From: Akkermansia sp.
Lineage (GTDB): Bacteria > Verrucomicrobiota > Verrucomicrobiia > Verrucomicrobiales > Akkermansiaceae
DNA: 58,826 nt
NCBI GenBank assembly: GCA_030535875.1
Contig: JAUNRC010000008.1
Span: 1 to 58,826 of the forward strand
Reading direction: 5' to 3'
A model generated the notes under the pieces. That model had not been told where the DNA came from, made no database searches, and saw nothing but the letters and a program-made list of their open reading frames with translations. Within the stretch, counting starts at the first letter, position 1. Every line of letters starts with the position of its first letter. Of this stretch, positions 43,881 through 52,724 are shown piece after piece. Position numbers and translations under genes: made by a program.

Positions 43881-45374
43881 ATGAGTGTAGGAGACGGGCG
43901 AGAAGGTAAAGTGCGCGCCGCGCTGCATGGTAAAGGGCAGCTCGGCGGCAGGCTTGCAGGCCTCAGTCTGCCCCGCCAGATTGTTCATATTGCCCTCTGG
44001 CCGCTGCTGGAGCAGGTCATGAGTTTTATCTGTGCCTCGACTTCTCTTTTCCTTGCCACTCACATGGGAACAGCCGGTGATGTGACCGAGCAGATTGCTT
44101 CGGGCATCGGTGTGACCGGTTATGTCATGTGGCTGGGCTTTCTTATGCAGGGTGCCGTCGGTATGGGTGCAACCGCCATCGTGAGCCGTATGACCGGTGC
44201 CCGTAAGTTCGGTGAGGCGAATTATGCGGCGAATCAGGCTGCCGTGCTGGGTTTGCTGGCCGGTGTGCTGTCGGCTGTGCTCATGTACCTGACGGCGGAT
44301 TTTCTTGTAACGAAGGCTCTTACTCTCAGCCCTTACGCACAGGAAGTCGCCCTGACATACATGCACACCGGCTGCTGGGTGGCGATTTTCTCGGGTATCG
44401 TCTTTGCTGTGAATGCCGCTTTGCGTGGTGCGGGCGACACTCGCACGCCTTTTTTTATCATGCTGGCGGTGGATGGGCTCAACATTGTGTTCAGCATTTT
44501 CTTTGTGAAATGTCTGGGCCTGTTCATCGAAGGTTTGGCGCTGGGTATGATTGCCGGTATGGCCGTGGCTGCCGCTATTCTGGTGGGCATATTGGCATGG
44601 CGCTCGCGCAGGATGAATAGCTTGTTGCAGGGGCGGGATGTAGATTCGTATGCCGCTGAACAGTCCTCCACATTTGTGCCGCCGCTCTACTTGCGTCTGC
44701 ACGACCTTTGCCCCAGCCTGAGCACCATGTGGCGCATTCTTACCATCGGTCTGCCGCAGGCGCTGGAAATCGGCGGTATATGGCTCATTCAGATATATGT
44801 CCTGCGGGTTATCTCCGGCTTGGGCGATGCCGCTGTCGGCGCTCACAATATCGCCATCCGCATTGAGAGCATGAGTTTTCTGCCCGGTTTTGCCATCGGT
44901 ATGGCCGGTGCTACATTGGTGGGACAGTACCTGGGTACCGGCAGTGTGCGAATGGCTCTGAACACTATTCGTAAGTGTGTGATGTACAGCGTGGTGTTCA
45001 TGAGCCTTATGGGTGTGGTGTTCTATGCCTTCCCGGAGATATTCGTGGAGATTTTCGCCTCGAACTCTGAGGGCCTGATGAGGGCCACTGTACCCGTGGT
45101 GCAGGTGTTCCTGCTGGTGGAGCCGTTCTATGCGGCTATGCTGATGATTAAGATGTGCCTGCGCGGTGCGGGCGACACACGGCGTGTGATGTATGTGTCG
45201 TACGGCTGTATGGGCTTCTTCCGTGTTGGCTGTCTGTTCCTGTGGACATTGTTCTGGCCCGAAACTTTGTCTCTGGTGGGTATATGGCTGCTCTTTACGG
45301 TTGATTTGGCCGTTGAATATTTCATTCTCAATCGCATGCTTTACGGCTTGAAGTGGGCGCGGCGCAAGGTTTGA
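43881..45374 (+). CDS. MATE family efflux transporter
   Basis: A 497-residue polytopic inner-membrane protein with 12 predicted helices in two six-helix halves. MATE features include IALWPLLEQVMSF, ATAIVSRMTGARKF, NAALRGAGDTRTPFFIML in the first half, and IGLPQALEIGG, GAHNIAIRIESMSFLPGFAIG and MCLRGAGDTRRVMY in the second. MATE pumps export drugs or metabolites with Na+ or H+. A longer upstream extension would cover the opposite-strand lipoprotein gene and promoter and is rejected. It is divergent from the lipoprotein operon and convergent with tmk. Confidence 0.92.
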   Translation: MSVGDGREGKVRAALHGKGQLGGRLAGLSLPRQIVHIALWPLLEQVMSFICASTSLFLATHMGTAGDVTEQIASGIGVTGYVMWLGFLMQGAVGMGATAIVSRMTGARKFGEANYAANQAAVLGLLAGVLSAVLMYLTADFLVTKALTLSPYAQEVALTYMHTGCWVAIFSGIVFAVNAALRGAGDTRTPFFIMLAVDGLNIVFSIFFVKCLGLFIEGLALGMIAGMAVAAAILVGILAWRSRRMNSLLQGRDVDSYAAEQSSTFVPPLYLRLHDLCPSLSTMWRILTIGLPQALEIGGIWLIQIYVLRVISGLGDAAVGAHNIAIRIESMSFLPGFAIGMAGATLVGQYLGTGSVRMALNTIRKCVMYSVVFMSLMGVVFYAFPEIFVEIFASNSEGLMRATVPVVQVFLLVEPFYAAMLMIKMCLRGAGDTRRVMYVSYGCMGFFRVGCLFLWTLFWPETLSLVGIWLLFTVDLAVEYFILNRMLYGLKWARRKV

Positions 45375-45385
45375 GAATGATAAAA

Positions 45386-45432
45386 AAGGACGAAGCCTGA
45401 GCACCGCATGACGGGTAGTTCGCTTCGTCCTT
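45386..45432. terminator. Terminator between MATE gene and tmk
   Basis: 11-bp perfect stem AAGGACGAAGC/GCTTCGTCCTT with a long loop. A T-run follows on the minus strand and A6 precedes on plus, so it mainly ends tmk. Confidence 0.75.
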
Positions 45433-45455
45433 GCAGATGACGTGGCAGCTTGCTC

Positions 45456-46073
45456 TTAAATGTTGAGTTCTTGCCGGATAACGGCTCTTACGCGGGCCTG
45501 CGTTTCCTCAATCTCGCCATCGGCCTCGATGCGGAAGAACCAGGGCATCTCCATGCCGGAGTAGATATCGGCACAGGCTTGCAGGAAGGGCTCGTTCTCG
45601 AAGGCATCTTTACCATTGCCGCGGGCATTCATGCGCTCCATTGCCATTTCCACCGGAATGTCGAGCCAGAAGGCTACATCGGGAATGATGGCGAACTCCT
45701 CGTTCATTTGTCGGATGTCTTCGACATTCACCCCGCTGGCACCCTGATAGGCCATCATGGAGAGGTAGTAGCGGTCCAGCAGCACCCAAGCTCCTCGTTG
45801 CAGGGCAGGCTCGATGAACTCGCGCACATGTTCGCGGCGGTCTTGCAGCAGGCAGTTAATTTCTTCCTCCAGGCTCAGGCGCTCACCACTGATGGCGGCG
45901 TTGCGCACTTTCATGCCCCATTCTCCGCGAGTCGGTTCGTAATCCGTGACGACTTCTTTTCCCTGTGAGCGCAGGTAGTCGGCCAGCAATTGAATTTGGG
46001 TCGATTTGCCCGTGCCGTCTATGCCTTCAAAGACGACCAGGCAGCCCCTTAGGTGAGGAGAATCAGGTTCCAT
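45456..46073 (-). CDS. tmk: Thymidylate kinase
   Basis: dTMP kinase making dTDP. The 205-residue chain has the P-loop FEGIDGTGKSTQIQLL, the LDRYYLSMMAYQG base-contact motif and DVAFWLDIPVEMAMER. The start at MEPDSPHLRG is 3 codons inside an upstream MLV start; it leaves 10 nt after the -10 TAGTCT. It is monocistronic. Confidence 0.95.
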   Translation of the reverse strand: MEPDSPHLRGCLVVFEGIDGTGKSTQIQLLADYLRSQGKEVVTDYEPTRGEWGMKVRNAAISGERLSLEEEINCLLQDRREHVREFIEPALQRGAWVLLDRYYLSMMAYQGASGVNVEDIRQMNEEFAIIPDVAFWLDIPVEMAMERMNARGNGKDAFENEPFLQACADIYSGMEMPWFFRIEADGEIEETQARVRAVIRQELNI

Positions 46074-46083
46074 AACGAGCATG

Positions 46084-46112
46084 AGACTAGCACAGCCGCT
46101 GCGGGGGTGCAA
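46084..46112 (-). promoter_or_regulatory. tmk promoter, near-leaderless
   Basis: Minus strand: -35 TTGCAC (46107-46112), 17 bp, -10 TAGTCT (46084-46089), 10 nt to the chosen ATG. Confidence 0.5.
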
Positions 46113-46156
46113 GCAAAAAATACGTGAATGCGCTTCAGTCTGTCATCGTCCAAGCG

Positions 46157-46186
46157 AAAAGGCACATCCCGTCGGATGTGCCTTTT
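46157..46186 (-). terminator. rpsU terminator
   Basis: 13-bp perfect stem AAAAGGCACATCC/GGATGTGCCTTTT, 4-nt loop. Confidence 0.9.
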
Positions 46187-46214
46187 CTGAAAATGATTTC
46201 CCGAACAAAGGGAT

Positions 46215-46454
46215 TTACGCCTCAACAGCGGGGGTTACGGCAGCGGCGGGAATCTCTTCCTTATTGGTGAAGCGCCACTTTACTTTGTTGCGCTTGCCGG
46301 CGGAGCGAGCCTTGCGGCGCTTCTCATCCATGGGGCTTTCGAAAGCGCGACGGCGGCGCATCTCTTCGAGAATACCCTCGGTATCCAGCTTGGTCTTGAG
46401 GCGCTTCAGAGCGCGGTCGATCGGTTCTCCTTTACGTACGATAACGGAACGCAT
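46215..46454 (-). CDS. rpsU: Small ribosomal subunit protein bS21
   Basis: MRSVIVRKGEPIDRALKRLK, then EGILEEMRRRRAFESPMDEKRRKA is bS21. At 79 residues it is slightly longer than many (about 70) through an Ala/Pro/Glu-rich tail. It is monocistronic with a strong promoter (TTGACA-17-TATCCT) and a strong terminator. bS21 contributes near the anti-Shine-Dalgarno region of the 30S subunit, of interest given the scarcity of Shine-Dalgarno sequences here. Confidence 0.95.
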   Translation of the reverse strand: MRSVIVRKGEPIDRALKRLKTKLDTEGILEEMRRRRAFESPMDEKRRKARSAGKRNKVKWRFTNKEEIPAAAVTPAVEA

Positions 46455-46499
46455 GATGTCAGTTGTTGTTGTTGAATAATTGTCCGGGAACGGGCAGGC

Positions 46500-46528
46500 A
46501 GGATACAGCATTCCGCCCGCAGTGTCAA
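46500..46528 (-). promoter_or_regulatory. rpsU promoter
   Basis: Minus strand: -35 TTGACA (46523-46528), 17 bp, -10 TATCCT (46500-46505), leader about 40 nt. Confidence 0.7.
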
Positions 46529-46616
46529 GTTTTTTATCTTGCTTTTCTGATTTTTTTTGTGTTTTACTTTTTTTGTGAGCGTGTCAGTGTGCGGAAGTGG
46601 TCAATCGGTGGGGTAA

Positions 46617-48947
46617 TCAGATGACCTGATAGCCCTGAGCGATGATGGTGTTGTGCAGGGTGGACAGGGGGATTTCCTGAGTGGCGGTGATGGTGATATT
46701 GCCTGTCTTGTGGTCAGCCTGACAGGCGGTTACACCGGGGATGGCGAGGAGGGCTTTGGTGACATGAGCCTCGCAATGGGGGCACATCATGCCGGCGGTT
46801 TTGATGGTGATGGTTGTCATTTTTTGCGGTGGTATGGGGTTGAAACGGCGCAGGCGCAGCGCATTGCTTACCACGCAGAAGCTGCTCAGCCCCATGGCTG
46901 CGGCTGCTACGGCGGGGTGGAGAAGTCCGGTGGCGGCCAAGGGAATGGCCAGACAGTTGTAGAACAGCGCCCAGAAGAGATTTTGCCGGATGTTGTTCAT
47001 GACGGCTCGGCTGAGCCTGAGTGCTCCGACGACATCCATGAGATTGCTGCGCACGAGGATGATGTCGGCGCTTTCCATGGCGATATCGGTTCCGGCCCCG
47101 ATGGCGATGCCGACATCCGCTCGGGTGAGGGCGGGGGAATCGTTAATGCCGTCGCCGACCATGGCTACGCAAAGGGAGTCCGCTTGCAGGCGGCTCACGA
47201 GGGCATCTTTATCCTGCGGCAGAGCATTTGCCTGAACGTCCTTAATTCCCGCGGCCGTGGCAATGGCTGAGGCGGTTCGGGCATTGTCGCCGGTAATCAT
47301 GATGAGTTTTCGGACTTGCCGGTGAAGGAGGGCGATGGCTGTTGCGGCCTCGGGTTTGATGGGGTCGGCTACGGCCAAAAGGCCGATGAGCTCACCATGG
47401 CGGGCGAAGAAAAGCGGGGTTTTGCCCGCAGCGGTCAGTGAGGTGGTGTCGGGTACGTTTATATTCAGTTCGTGCATGAGCGTGGCATTGCCGGCAGCGC
47501 AGAGCTGATTGCCTTCGCCGGTGGTGATGCCGCGCCCGGGGATGTAGGTGAGCTCGTTCGGGGGAACGGGTGTGAGGGAAGAAGTGGCGCGTTGTACGGC
47601 CTCGGAGAGAGGATGATTACTCGTGCTCTCCAGATTGGCGGCCAGTTGCAGAAGTTCATCCGAAGTATGACCGGGTTGGGGCAGAATGTCGCTTACTTCG
47701 GGATGTCCCGAGGTGATGGTGCCGGTTTTGTCGAGCAGGATGGCGTCTGTTCGGCCGGCTAGTTCGAGAGCAGTTCCGTTGCGGAACAGTATGCCGCACT
47801 CCGCGCCGCGTCCGGTGCCGACCATAATGGCTACGGGAGTAGCGAGTCCCAGTGCGCAGGGGCAACTGATGACCAGTACGGCAATGGCACAACTGACGGC
47901 TTGTCCGACTCCTGCTCCGCTCAGGAGCCAGCCTGCTGCTGTCAGTACGGACAGTACAAGTACAGTCGGCACGAAAACGGCGGAGAGGCGGTCTGCCAGA
48001 CGTGAGATGGGCGGTTTGCTTGCTGCGGCTTGTCCCACGAGGTTGATGACGTCGGCCAGCGCGCTTTCCGCGGCTGCTTTGTCGGTTCTGACCTGCAAGG
48101 TGCCGTTGCGGTTGATGGTGCCGGCGTAGACGGTATCGCCGGGTTTCTTTTCTATCGGCATGCTTTCGCCCGTCAGGGGCGACTCATCCGTCGAGGATAC
48201 GCCCTCTACAACGGTGCCATCGACGGGGAGGCGGTCGCCGGCTCTTACTAAAATGAGCTCACCGGGGCGCACGGCATCCGCCGGCAGGGTAACGGGCTGT
48301 CCGTCCCGCAGAACGGTGGCGGTGCGGGGCAGGAGGGACAAGAGCTTTTCCATTGCTTCGCCGGTGCGCCCGGTCGCGCGGCTCTCCAGCCATTTACCCA
48401 GCGTGATGAGTGTGACAATCATGGCCGCGCTCTCGAAGTAGTACATAGCGCGGTGATGAAACCAGAAGTTGCACAATCCGTCCAGCATGGCAGCTCCGGC
48501 TCCCAGCGCCACCAGCGTATCCATGTTGGCGGCTCCCTTGGCAGCTCCTCGCAATCCGTTGATGAAGAACTTGCGGTTGAGCCATAAAATTGGTAATGTC
48601 AACAGGAGCTGTGCGATGGCGGAGTACTCTCCGTGGCAGAGGTGACAGAGGGCTATGAGGGGGATGAGCAGACTGAGCGACAGCAGAAACCGTCTGCGCA
48701 GCGTCATATCTTCTTTCCGGCTTGTCGGCGGAGCGGCACTTGTCTCCGTTGCTCCGTACCCTGCGGCCTCGACGGCTGCAATGATGCCGCTTGCCGTTTG
48801 TTCTGCCGTATGTTGCACCTTCATGCTGCCGGTCAGAAGGTTGACTTGTACATGTCCGATGCCGGGAAGAGCGGCTACCGCACGTTCCACTCTTGCAGAA
48901 CAGGCTGAACAGCTCATTCCCGTTACCTTGAATGTCGTCTCGTTCAT
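46617..48947 (-). CDS. copA: Copper-type P1B ATPase with N- and C-terminal HMA domains
   Basis: A 776-residue Cu(I)-type export ATPase. N-terminal HMA with GMSCSAC (10-16); CPC in VISCPCALGLATP; phosphorylation motif DKTGTITSG; HP motif SNHPLSEA; hinge MVGDGINDSPAL. The last 67 residues (from Met710, MTTITIKTAG, then MMCPHCEAHV) are a second metal-binding HMA domain resembling the chaperone CopZ. A C-terminal HMA fused to the pump is unusual. An in-frame Met at its exact start (codon at 46818-46820) would allow a free CopZ-like product, though no Shine-Dalgarno precedes it. Metal is inferred as Cu(I). No CueR/CopY-type regulator is adjacent. Confidence 0.93.
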   Translation of the reverse strand: MNETTFKVTGMSCSACSARVERAVAALPGIGHVQVNLLTGSMKVQHTAEQTASGIIAAVEAAGYGATETSAAPPTSRKEDMTLRRRFLLSLSLLIPLIALCHLCHGEYSAIAQLLLTLPILWLNRKFFINGLRGAAKGAANMDTLVALGAGAAMLDGLCNFWFHHRAMYYFESAAMIVTLITLGKWLESRATGRTGEAMEKLLSLLPRTATVLRDGQPVTLPADAVRPGELILVRAGDRLPVDGTVVEGVSSTDESPLTGESMPIEKKPGDTVYAGTINRNGTLQVRTDKAAAESALADVINLVGQAAASKPPISRLADRLSAVFVPTVLVLSVLTAAGWLLSGAGVGQAVSCAIAVLVISCPCALGLATPVAIMVGTGRGAECGILFRNGTALELAGRTDAILLDKTGTITSGHPEVSDILPQPGHTSDELLQLAANLESTSNHPLSEAVQRATSSLTPVPPNELTYIPGRGITTGEGNQLCAAGNATLMHELNINVPDTTSLTAAGKTPLFFARHGELIGLLAVADPIKPEAATAIALLHRQVRKLIMITGDNARTASAIATAAGIKDVQANALPQDKDALVSRLQADSLCVAMVGDGINDSPALTRADVGIAIGAGTDIAMESADIILVRSNLMDVVGALRLSRAVMNNIRQNLFWALFYNCLAIPLAATGLLHPAVAAAAMGLSSFCVVSNALRLRRFNPIPPQKMTTITIKTAGMMCPHCEAHVTKALLAIPGVTACQADHKTGNITITATQEIPLSTLHNTIIAQGYQVI

Positions 48948-48968
48948 GCCGTTTTTTATCTCCCCGCT

Positions 48969-48997
48969 ATTGTAAGGAAAAATGATGAGTTAGAAAA
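48969..48997 (-). promoter_or_regulatory. Possible copA promoter
   Basis: Minus strand: -10 TACAAT (48969-48974); the -35 (TTTTCT) is weak. No classical CueR operator was seen. Confidence 0.35.
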
Positions 48998-48999
48998 GG

Positions 49000-50031
49000 C
49001 TAATTTTTGTCATTGACCAGCAGAGAGCGCATGGCCTGCATCTTAGCGGCGGTCTCCTGCCACTCACTTTCTTCGTCGGAGTCGGGCATGAGTCCACCGC
49101 CGGCGTACAGACGGCAGAAATCGGGGAAAACCTGCATGCAGCGGAGCGAGACGTAGAGTTGGATGGAGCCGTTGTGTCCCCACGGTCCCAAATATCCGGC
49201 ATAGCACGAGCGCTCAATGTCGGGGTAGGTCAGCAAGAGTTCTCTTGCTGCTGCGACCGGGGAACCGCAGACTGCCGGGGTGGGGGGGAGTTGTTCGAGC
49301 AGTCGGAACAGGCGACCCGACGGCATGCGGAGCTGAAATCGGGTGCAGAGGTGCTCAATGTTACCGGCACGCAGGTTTTCCGTAGGGCTCTCGGTCAGTT
49401 CATCAGCCAGCGGCGTGAGGATATCGCGCATGAACTCGGTGACGAGGGCTTGTTCGCGCCGGTTCTTGGCATCCCATGGAAGGAGGCTGGGCATGCGGGT
49501 GCCGGCAAGTGCCATGGTTTGCCATTGGTTGCCGCTGCCGGTGATGAGTTGCTCCGGGGTACAGAATATCCATGTGCCGTGCTGAGGGGTGTGAACCAGA
49601 GCTTTGAATGCTGTGGGGTACAGGGTGCAGGCTTGCAGTAGGGCTCGGCATGGCGAGAATTGCTCGTTTACGGCTTCATCGGCGGTGCGGGCCAATACAA
49701 TTTTGCGTACTTTTCCGGCGCGGATGAAGTCGGTGTAGAGCTTAAAGTGAGCTGAGTACTCGCCGCGTGATGTGGCTGTGCGCTGCGGTACGGAGGTGAT
49801 TTCGGGCCAATCGTCACCATTCGGCACTTCGTTGAGTTCTTTGGGGATGAAGAGGCTTTGACCGGTGAAGGTAGCCAGTACAAATCCCTGAGAGAAGATG
49901 AAATCGGTTTCCGTTCTTCCGTCGGCTGCCATGCAGAAATGGGGCTCTGTCTCGCCGGGTAGAGCGTAGAGCGCAAAGGCGCAACGTCGCCGGCACAGGG
50001 CATCGATTTTATCTGCATCGCTCATCTGCAT
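49000..50031 (-). CDS. menF: Isochorismate synthase-like chorismate-utilising enzyme
   Basis: A 343-residue member of the MenF/EntC/TrpE family, converting chorismate to isochorismate for menaquinone. Conserved stretches include KIVLARTADE, TPEQLITGSG, MALAGTRM, LPPTPAVCGSPVAAARELL, ERSCYAGYLGP and the C-terminal RLYAGGGLMPDSDEESEW. No other men genes are here. Three near-by starts exist (TTG 50037, ATG 50031, ATG 50025). The ATG at 50031 lies exactly 6 nt after the -10 element and was chosen. Confidence 0.88.
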   Translation of the reverse strand: MQMSDADKIDALCRRRCAFALYALPGETEPHFCMAADGRTETDFIFSQGFVLATFTGQSLFIPKELNEVPNGDDWPEITSVPQRTATSRGEYSAHFKLYTDFIRAGKVRKIVLARTADEAVNEQFSPCRALLQACTLYPTAFKALVHTPQHGTWIFCTPEQLITGSGNQWQTMALAGTRMPSLLPWDAKNRREQALVTEFMRDILTPLADELTESPTENLRAGNIEHLCTRFQLRMPSGRLFRLLEQLPPTPAVCGSPVAAARELLLTYPDIERSCYAGYLGPWGHNGSIQLYVSLRCMQVFPDFCRLYAGGGLMPDSDEESEWQETAAKMQAMRSLLVNDKN

Positions 50032-50037
50032 GGGCAA

Positions 50038-50066
50038 AGTCTACCATAACTGTTTTTGTTTTGCAA
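50038..50066 (-). promoter_or_regulatory. menF promoter, leaderless
   Basis: Minus strand: -35 TTGCAA (50061-50066), 17 bp, -10 TAGACT (50038-50043), exactly 6 nt to the ATG. Confidence 0.6.
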
Positions 50067-50128
50067 GAGGTGCCGGAGGAATTATCTTATCCTGCATTTG
50101 TTCGTACCGAGGTTCCGGAAAGAACGAA

Positions 50129-50162
50129 GAAGGGCGGCAGGTCATCTTGCCTGCCGCCCTTC
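50129..50162 (-). terminator. Sulfatase terminator
   Basis: 13-bp perfect stem GAAGGGCGGCAGG/CCTGCCGCCCTTC, 8-nt loop, T-rich after it on the minus strand. Confidence 0.8.
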
Positions 50163-50194
50163 GGCGTGATGATTCGGAGCCTGACAATCCGGTA

Positions 50195-52459
50195 TCAGAA
50201 GCCGGCAGCCCGGAAGGCCTCGGCGGGGATGGCTACGCGGGGTGTCTGCTGTCCTTTATGCGGGCCGCGGTTCCACTCCATCTTGAGGGTGCCGGGGGCG
50301 GATTCGCCTTGGACGACTGTGATGGTGATGGGGTGCAGGCCTGCCTTGAGGGGAATGCCTTTCTTACCGGTGCGTGCTTCATCCAGTTCGACGGTGTTGG
50401 CTGCGGACGACTCGGTTGCTGTCGTGCCGGGAATGTAGTTGAAATCGGCATCGACGAGGTTGAAGTTGTGCAGCTTGATGAATGCCTTGCTGCCCGGAAC
50501 GTCGCTGAGGGTGAGGTAGAAGTGCCAGTGGTTGCCGTCGTTCGGGATATTGATGTAGCCCGTATAGGTGGTGATGGTGCCGGCCGGTAAGGTGGCGCCG
50601 TTCGGGTCGGCCACTTTCAGGTCGAGTGTGACGGGGGCATCGATTCCGGCGGGTACCCAGGGAGCGGTGGCCTGAACCTGTTGAACGTAGAGGCCGGTTT
50701 GCATGTCACCTGACTGAGTGGGCGGGTTGGCCGGAACGGGGTTCATGTCGTAGCTGCGGAACCCTCCGCAGCCGTTGTTGCGGCGCGGGGCATTCGGGTC
50801 GCGATAGTAGTCATAAGCGCGGCGGTTCCAAAGTGCGAGATTGTTGAGGAACTGCTGCATGTCGGGGCTGTTGCCTTCAGGCAGGGGTGTGCTCTCGTGG
50901 GGGTCGGACTCAGTATCGAAAAGTTCCCAAGCCTCGGTGCCGCTCCTTACGCCGGTGCGCAGGGCTTTAAGCCAACGATTGCTGCGATTGTCGAAGAAGA
51001 TGAGCACTTGTTGTTCACCGCGCACGCGCCCCGGTTTGTTGGCGGCGTAATCGCGGTACTGTGCCATGCCGCCGCCGAAGAAGTACTCAGCGTAGAGCAC
51101 GCGGTTGGGCGTGGTGCTGAGCTTGTCGTGCCCTTGCAGCAGCGGCAGTAGGGATGTGCCGTCGCAGCGGGCCGGTACGGGGACTCCTGCCAAATCGGCC
51201 AGCGTGGCCATCCAGTCCTGAAACTGGGTGGGTGTGGTGCTTACCAGACCTTTCTTGACGATGCCCGGTGCGTAGACTACGCAGGGTACGCGCAGTCCGC
51301 CGTCGAATACATCGCGTTTAATGCCGTCGTGATTGCCGTAGCTGCGGAAGAAGGATGGGTCCTGAGCCGGCGCAGGGTGGTCTTTGAAACCGCCGACGGC
51401 TCCCGGTTCGTCATGTGAACCATTGTCGCTGGTGAAGATGATGACCGTGTTTTCGGCTATGCCGAGGTCCTCGCAGAGTTTAACAAGGTCACCCACACTT
51501 TCGTCTACTCGGGTAATCATCGAGGCGTGACGACGGGCCGTCATGAGCTTGTGCGGGGCGTTGTTGCCGTAGCGCTTGCGTGCGTATGCCTGCCATGCAT
51601 GGCGGTACTGCGGGTGGATGAAGGAGTCCCAATGTTCGGGGCGGGCCGTGTTGATCATCTTACCCGGTGTGCCGAGCCATTGCACACCGCCTTTCAGGCC
51701 GCCGCCGGAGGGGTAGGGACCCGCCGGAATGCCCAGCCTCGCATGCGGTGCCACGTGGGTGAGAGCCAGGAAGAAGGGCTTGTTTTTGTCGGATTTCTGT
51801 TGGTCGATTATCCACTTTTTAGCGCGAGCCGTGAAGAGGTCGGTGCAGTAGCAGCCGTCGAGCTTGTCGGTGATGAGTTCATCGCCGTCCCAGATGGCGT
51901 TGCAATGGGTCTCGGGGTCGGCATTGCTCTCTTCCTTGGGGTAATGACGGTGACCGGCCAGGTGGTTGTTGTAGCCGAAGAAATAGTCAAAGCCTCGCTT
52001 GGTGGGCCAGGCCGGGCATGTGTCGGGGGTGCCGCCGCTCTCGCGACCGCCGCCGATGCCCCATTTGCCGATGAGTGCCGTGCTGTAACCGGCGGTCTTC
52101 AGCACGCTGGCGAGGGTATGGCCGTTTTCCAATGCGGCATCGAAACTGTTGTTACGAATGACTTCTGCATGTCCTTGGTGCAGACCGGTGAAAAGCGAGG
52201 CGCGTGCCGGAGCGCAGACCGGAGCACAGGTGTAGTGGCGGCGAAGCTGAGCACCTTGCGTTGCTAAGCGGTCAAGGGTGGGAGTGTCGATGCGCGGTGT
52301 GTCGGTATGTTCCTTGGGTTGGTTGAGTCCCAAGTCACCCCAGCCCATATCATCGACCAGTACTAATATGATGTTGGGCTTTTGCTGAGCCTCTGCGGCG
52401 GAGCCAATCCAGCCTAAAATCAGAGCCATGACAAGCCCTGTGAAAAATGAGCGTTTCAT
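50195..52459 (-). CDS. Secreted sulfatase with C-terminal PA14-like domain
   Basis: A 754-residue type I sulfatase with signal peptide MKRSFFTGLVMALILGWIGS. Metal site LVDDMGWGDLG, formylglycine motif CAPARASLFTG (Cys82 to FGly), GKWGIGG and TSDNGSHDEPG are as in S1 sulfatases. The last 150 residues (TYTGYINIPNDGNHWHFYL, and GLHPITITVVQGE, LKMEWNRG) look like a PA14 carbohydrate-binding domain. Likely substrates are sulfated glycans such as mucin or glycosaminoglycans (inferred). The maturase is not in the window. The promoter leaves 9 nt before the ATG. Confidence 0.92.
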   Translation of the reverse strand: MKRSFFTGLVMALILGWIGSAAEAQQKPNIILVLVDDMGWGDLGLNQPKEHTDTPRIDTPTLDRLATQGAQLRRHYTCAPVCAPARASLFTGLHQGHAEVIRNNSFDAALENGHTLASVLKTAGYSTALIGKWGIGGGRESGGTPDTCPAWPTKRGFDYFFGYNNHLAGHRHYPKEESNADPETHCNAIWDGDELITDKLDGCYCTDLFTARAKKWIIDQQKSDKNKPFFLALTHVAPHARLGIPAGPYPSGGGLKGGVQWLGTPGKMINTARPEHWDSFIHPQYRHAWQAYARKRYGNNAPHKLMTARRHASMITRVDESVGDLVKLCEDLGIAENTVIIFTSDNGSHDEPGAVGGFKDHPAPAQDPSFFRSYGNHDGIKRDVFDGGLRVPCVVYAPGIVKKGLVSTTPTQFQDWMATLADLAGVPVPARCDGTSLLPLLQGHDKLSTTPNRVLYAEYFFGGGMAQYRDYAANKPGRVRGEQQVLIFFDNRSNRWLKALRTGVRSGTEAWELFDTESDPHESTPLPEGNSPDMQQFLNNLALWNRRAYDYYRDPNAPRRNNGCGGFRSYDMNPVPANPPTQSGDMQTGLYVQQVQATAPWVPAGIDAPVTLDLKVADPNGATLPAGTITTYTGYINIPNDGNHWHFYLTLSDVPGSKAFIKLHNFNLVDADFNYIPGTTATESSAANTVELDEARTGKKGIPLKAGLHPITITVVQGESAPGTLKMEWNRGPHKGQQTPRVAIPAEAFRAAGF

Positions 52460-52468
52460 TGCCTGAGC

Positions 52469-52497
52469 ATTGTAACAGTTGGCTGTCGCTCTTACAA
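52469..52497 (-). promoter_or_regulatory. Sulfatase promoter, near-leaderless
   Basis: Minus strand: -35 TTGTAA (52492-52497), 17 bp, -10 TACAAT (52469-52474), 9 nt to ATG. Confidence 0.6.
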
Positions 52498-52661
52498 GCT
52501 CGAAAATCATTTTTCAGCAAAATGTGCTCTGTAAGGTGGGAGGAGAATATGATGACAAGAGTCGGTCGTGATGGGACCTGCTCTGAATGGAGTTGATTGT
52601 TTTTCCGATTTTTTTCGTCCGATGAAAATAAATTAAAAATGTGGCATGGCGCACTATGCGC

Positions 52662-52690
52662 TTGCATTTCTGTAATAACGGGAGTATAAT
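52662..52690 (+). promoter_or_regulatory. tig promoter
   Basis: -35 TTGCAT (52662-52667), 17 bp, -10 TATAAT (52685-52690); leader about 28-34 nt, no Shine-Dalgarno. Confidence 0.75.
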
Positions 52691-52724
52691 GCGCCCCGCG
52701 ATAAATTTTCAAACTTCTAGTATT

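Noticed and set aside
43848..45404. 518-codon minus-strand frame opposite the MATE gene
   Set aside because: His/Gln-rich shadow; the MATE reading frame is clearly real.
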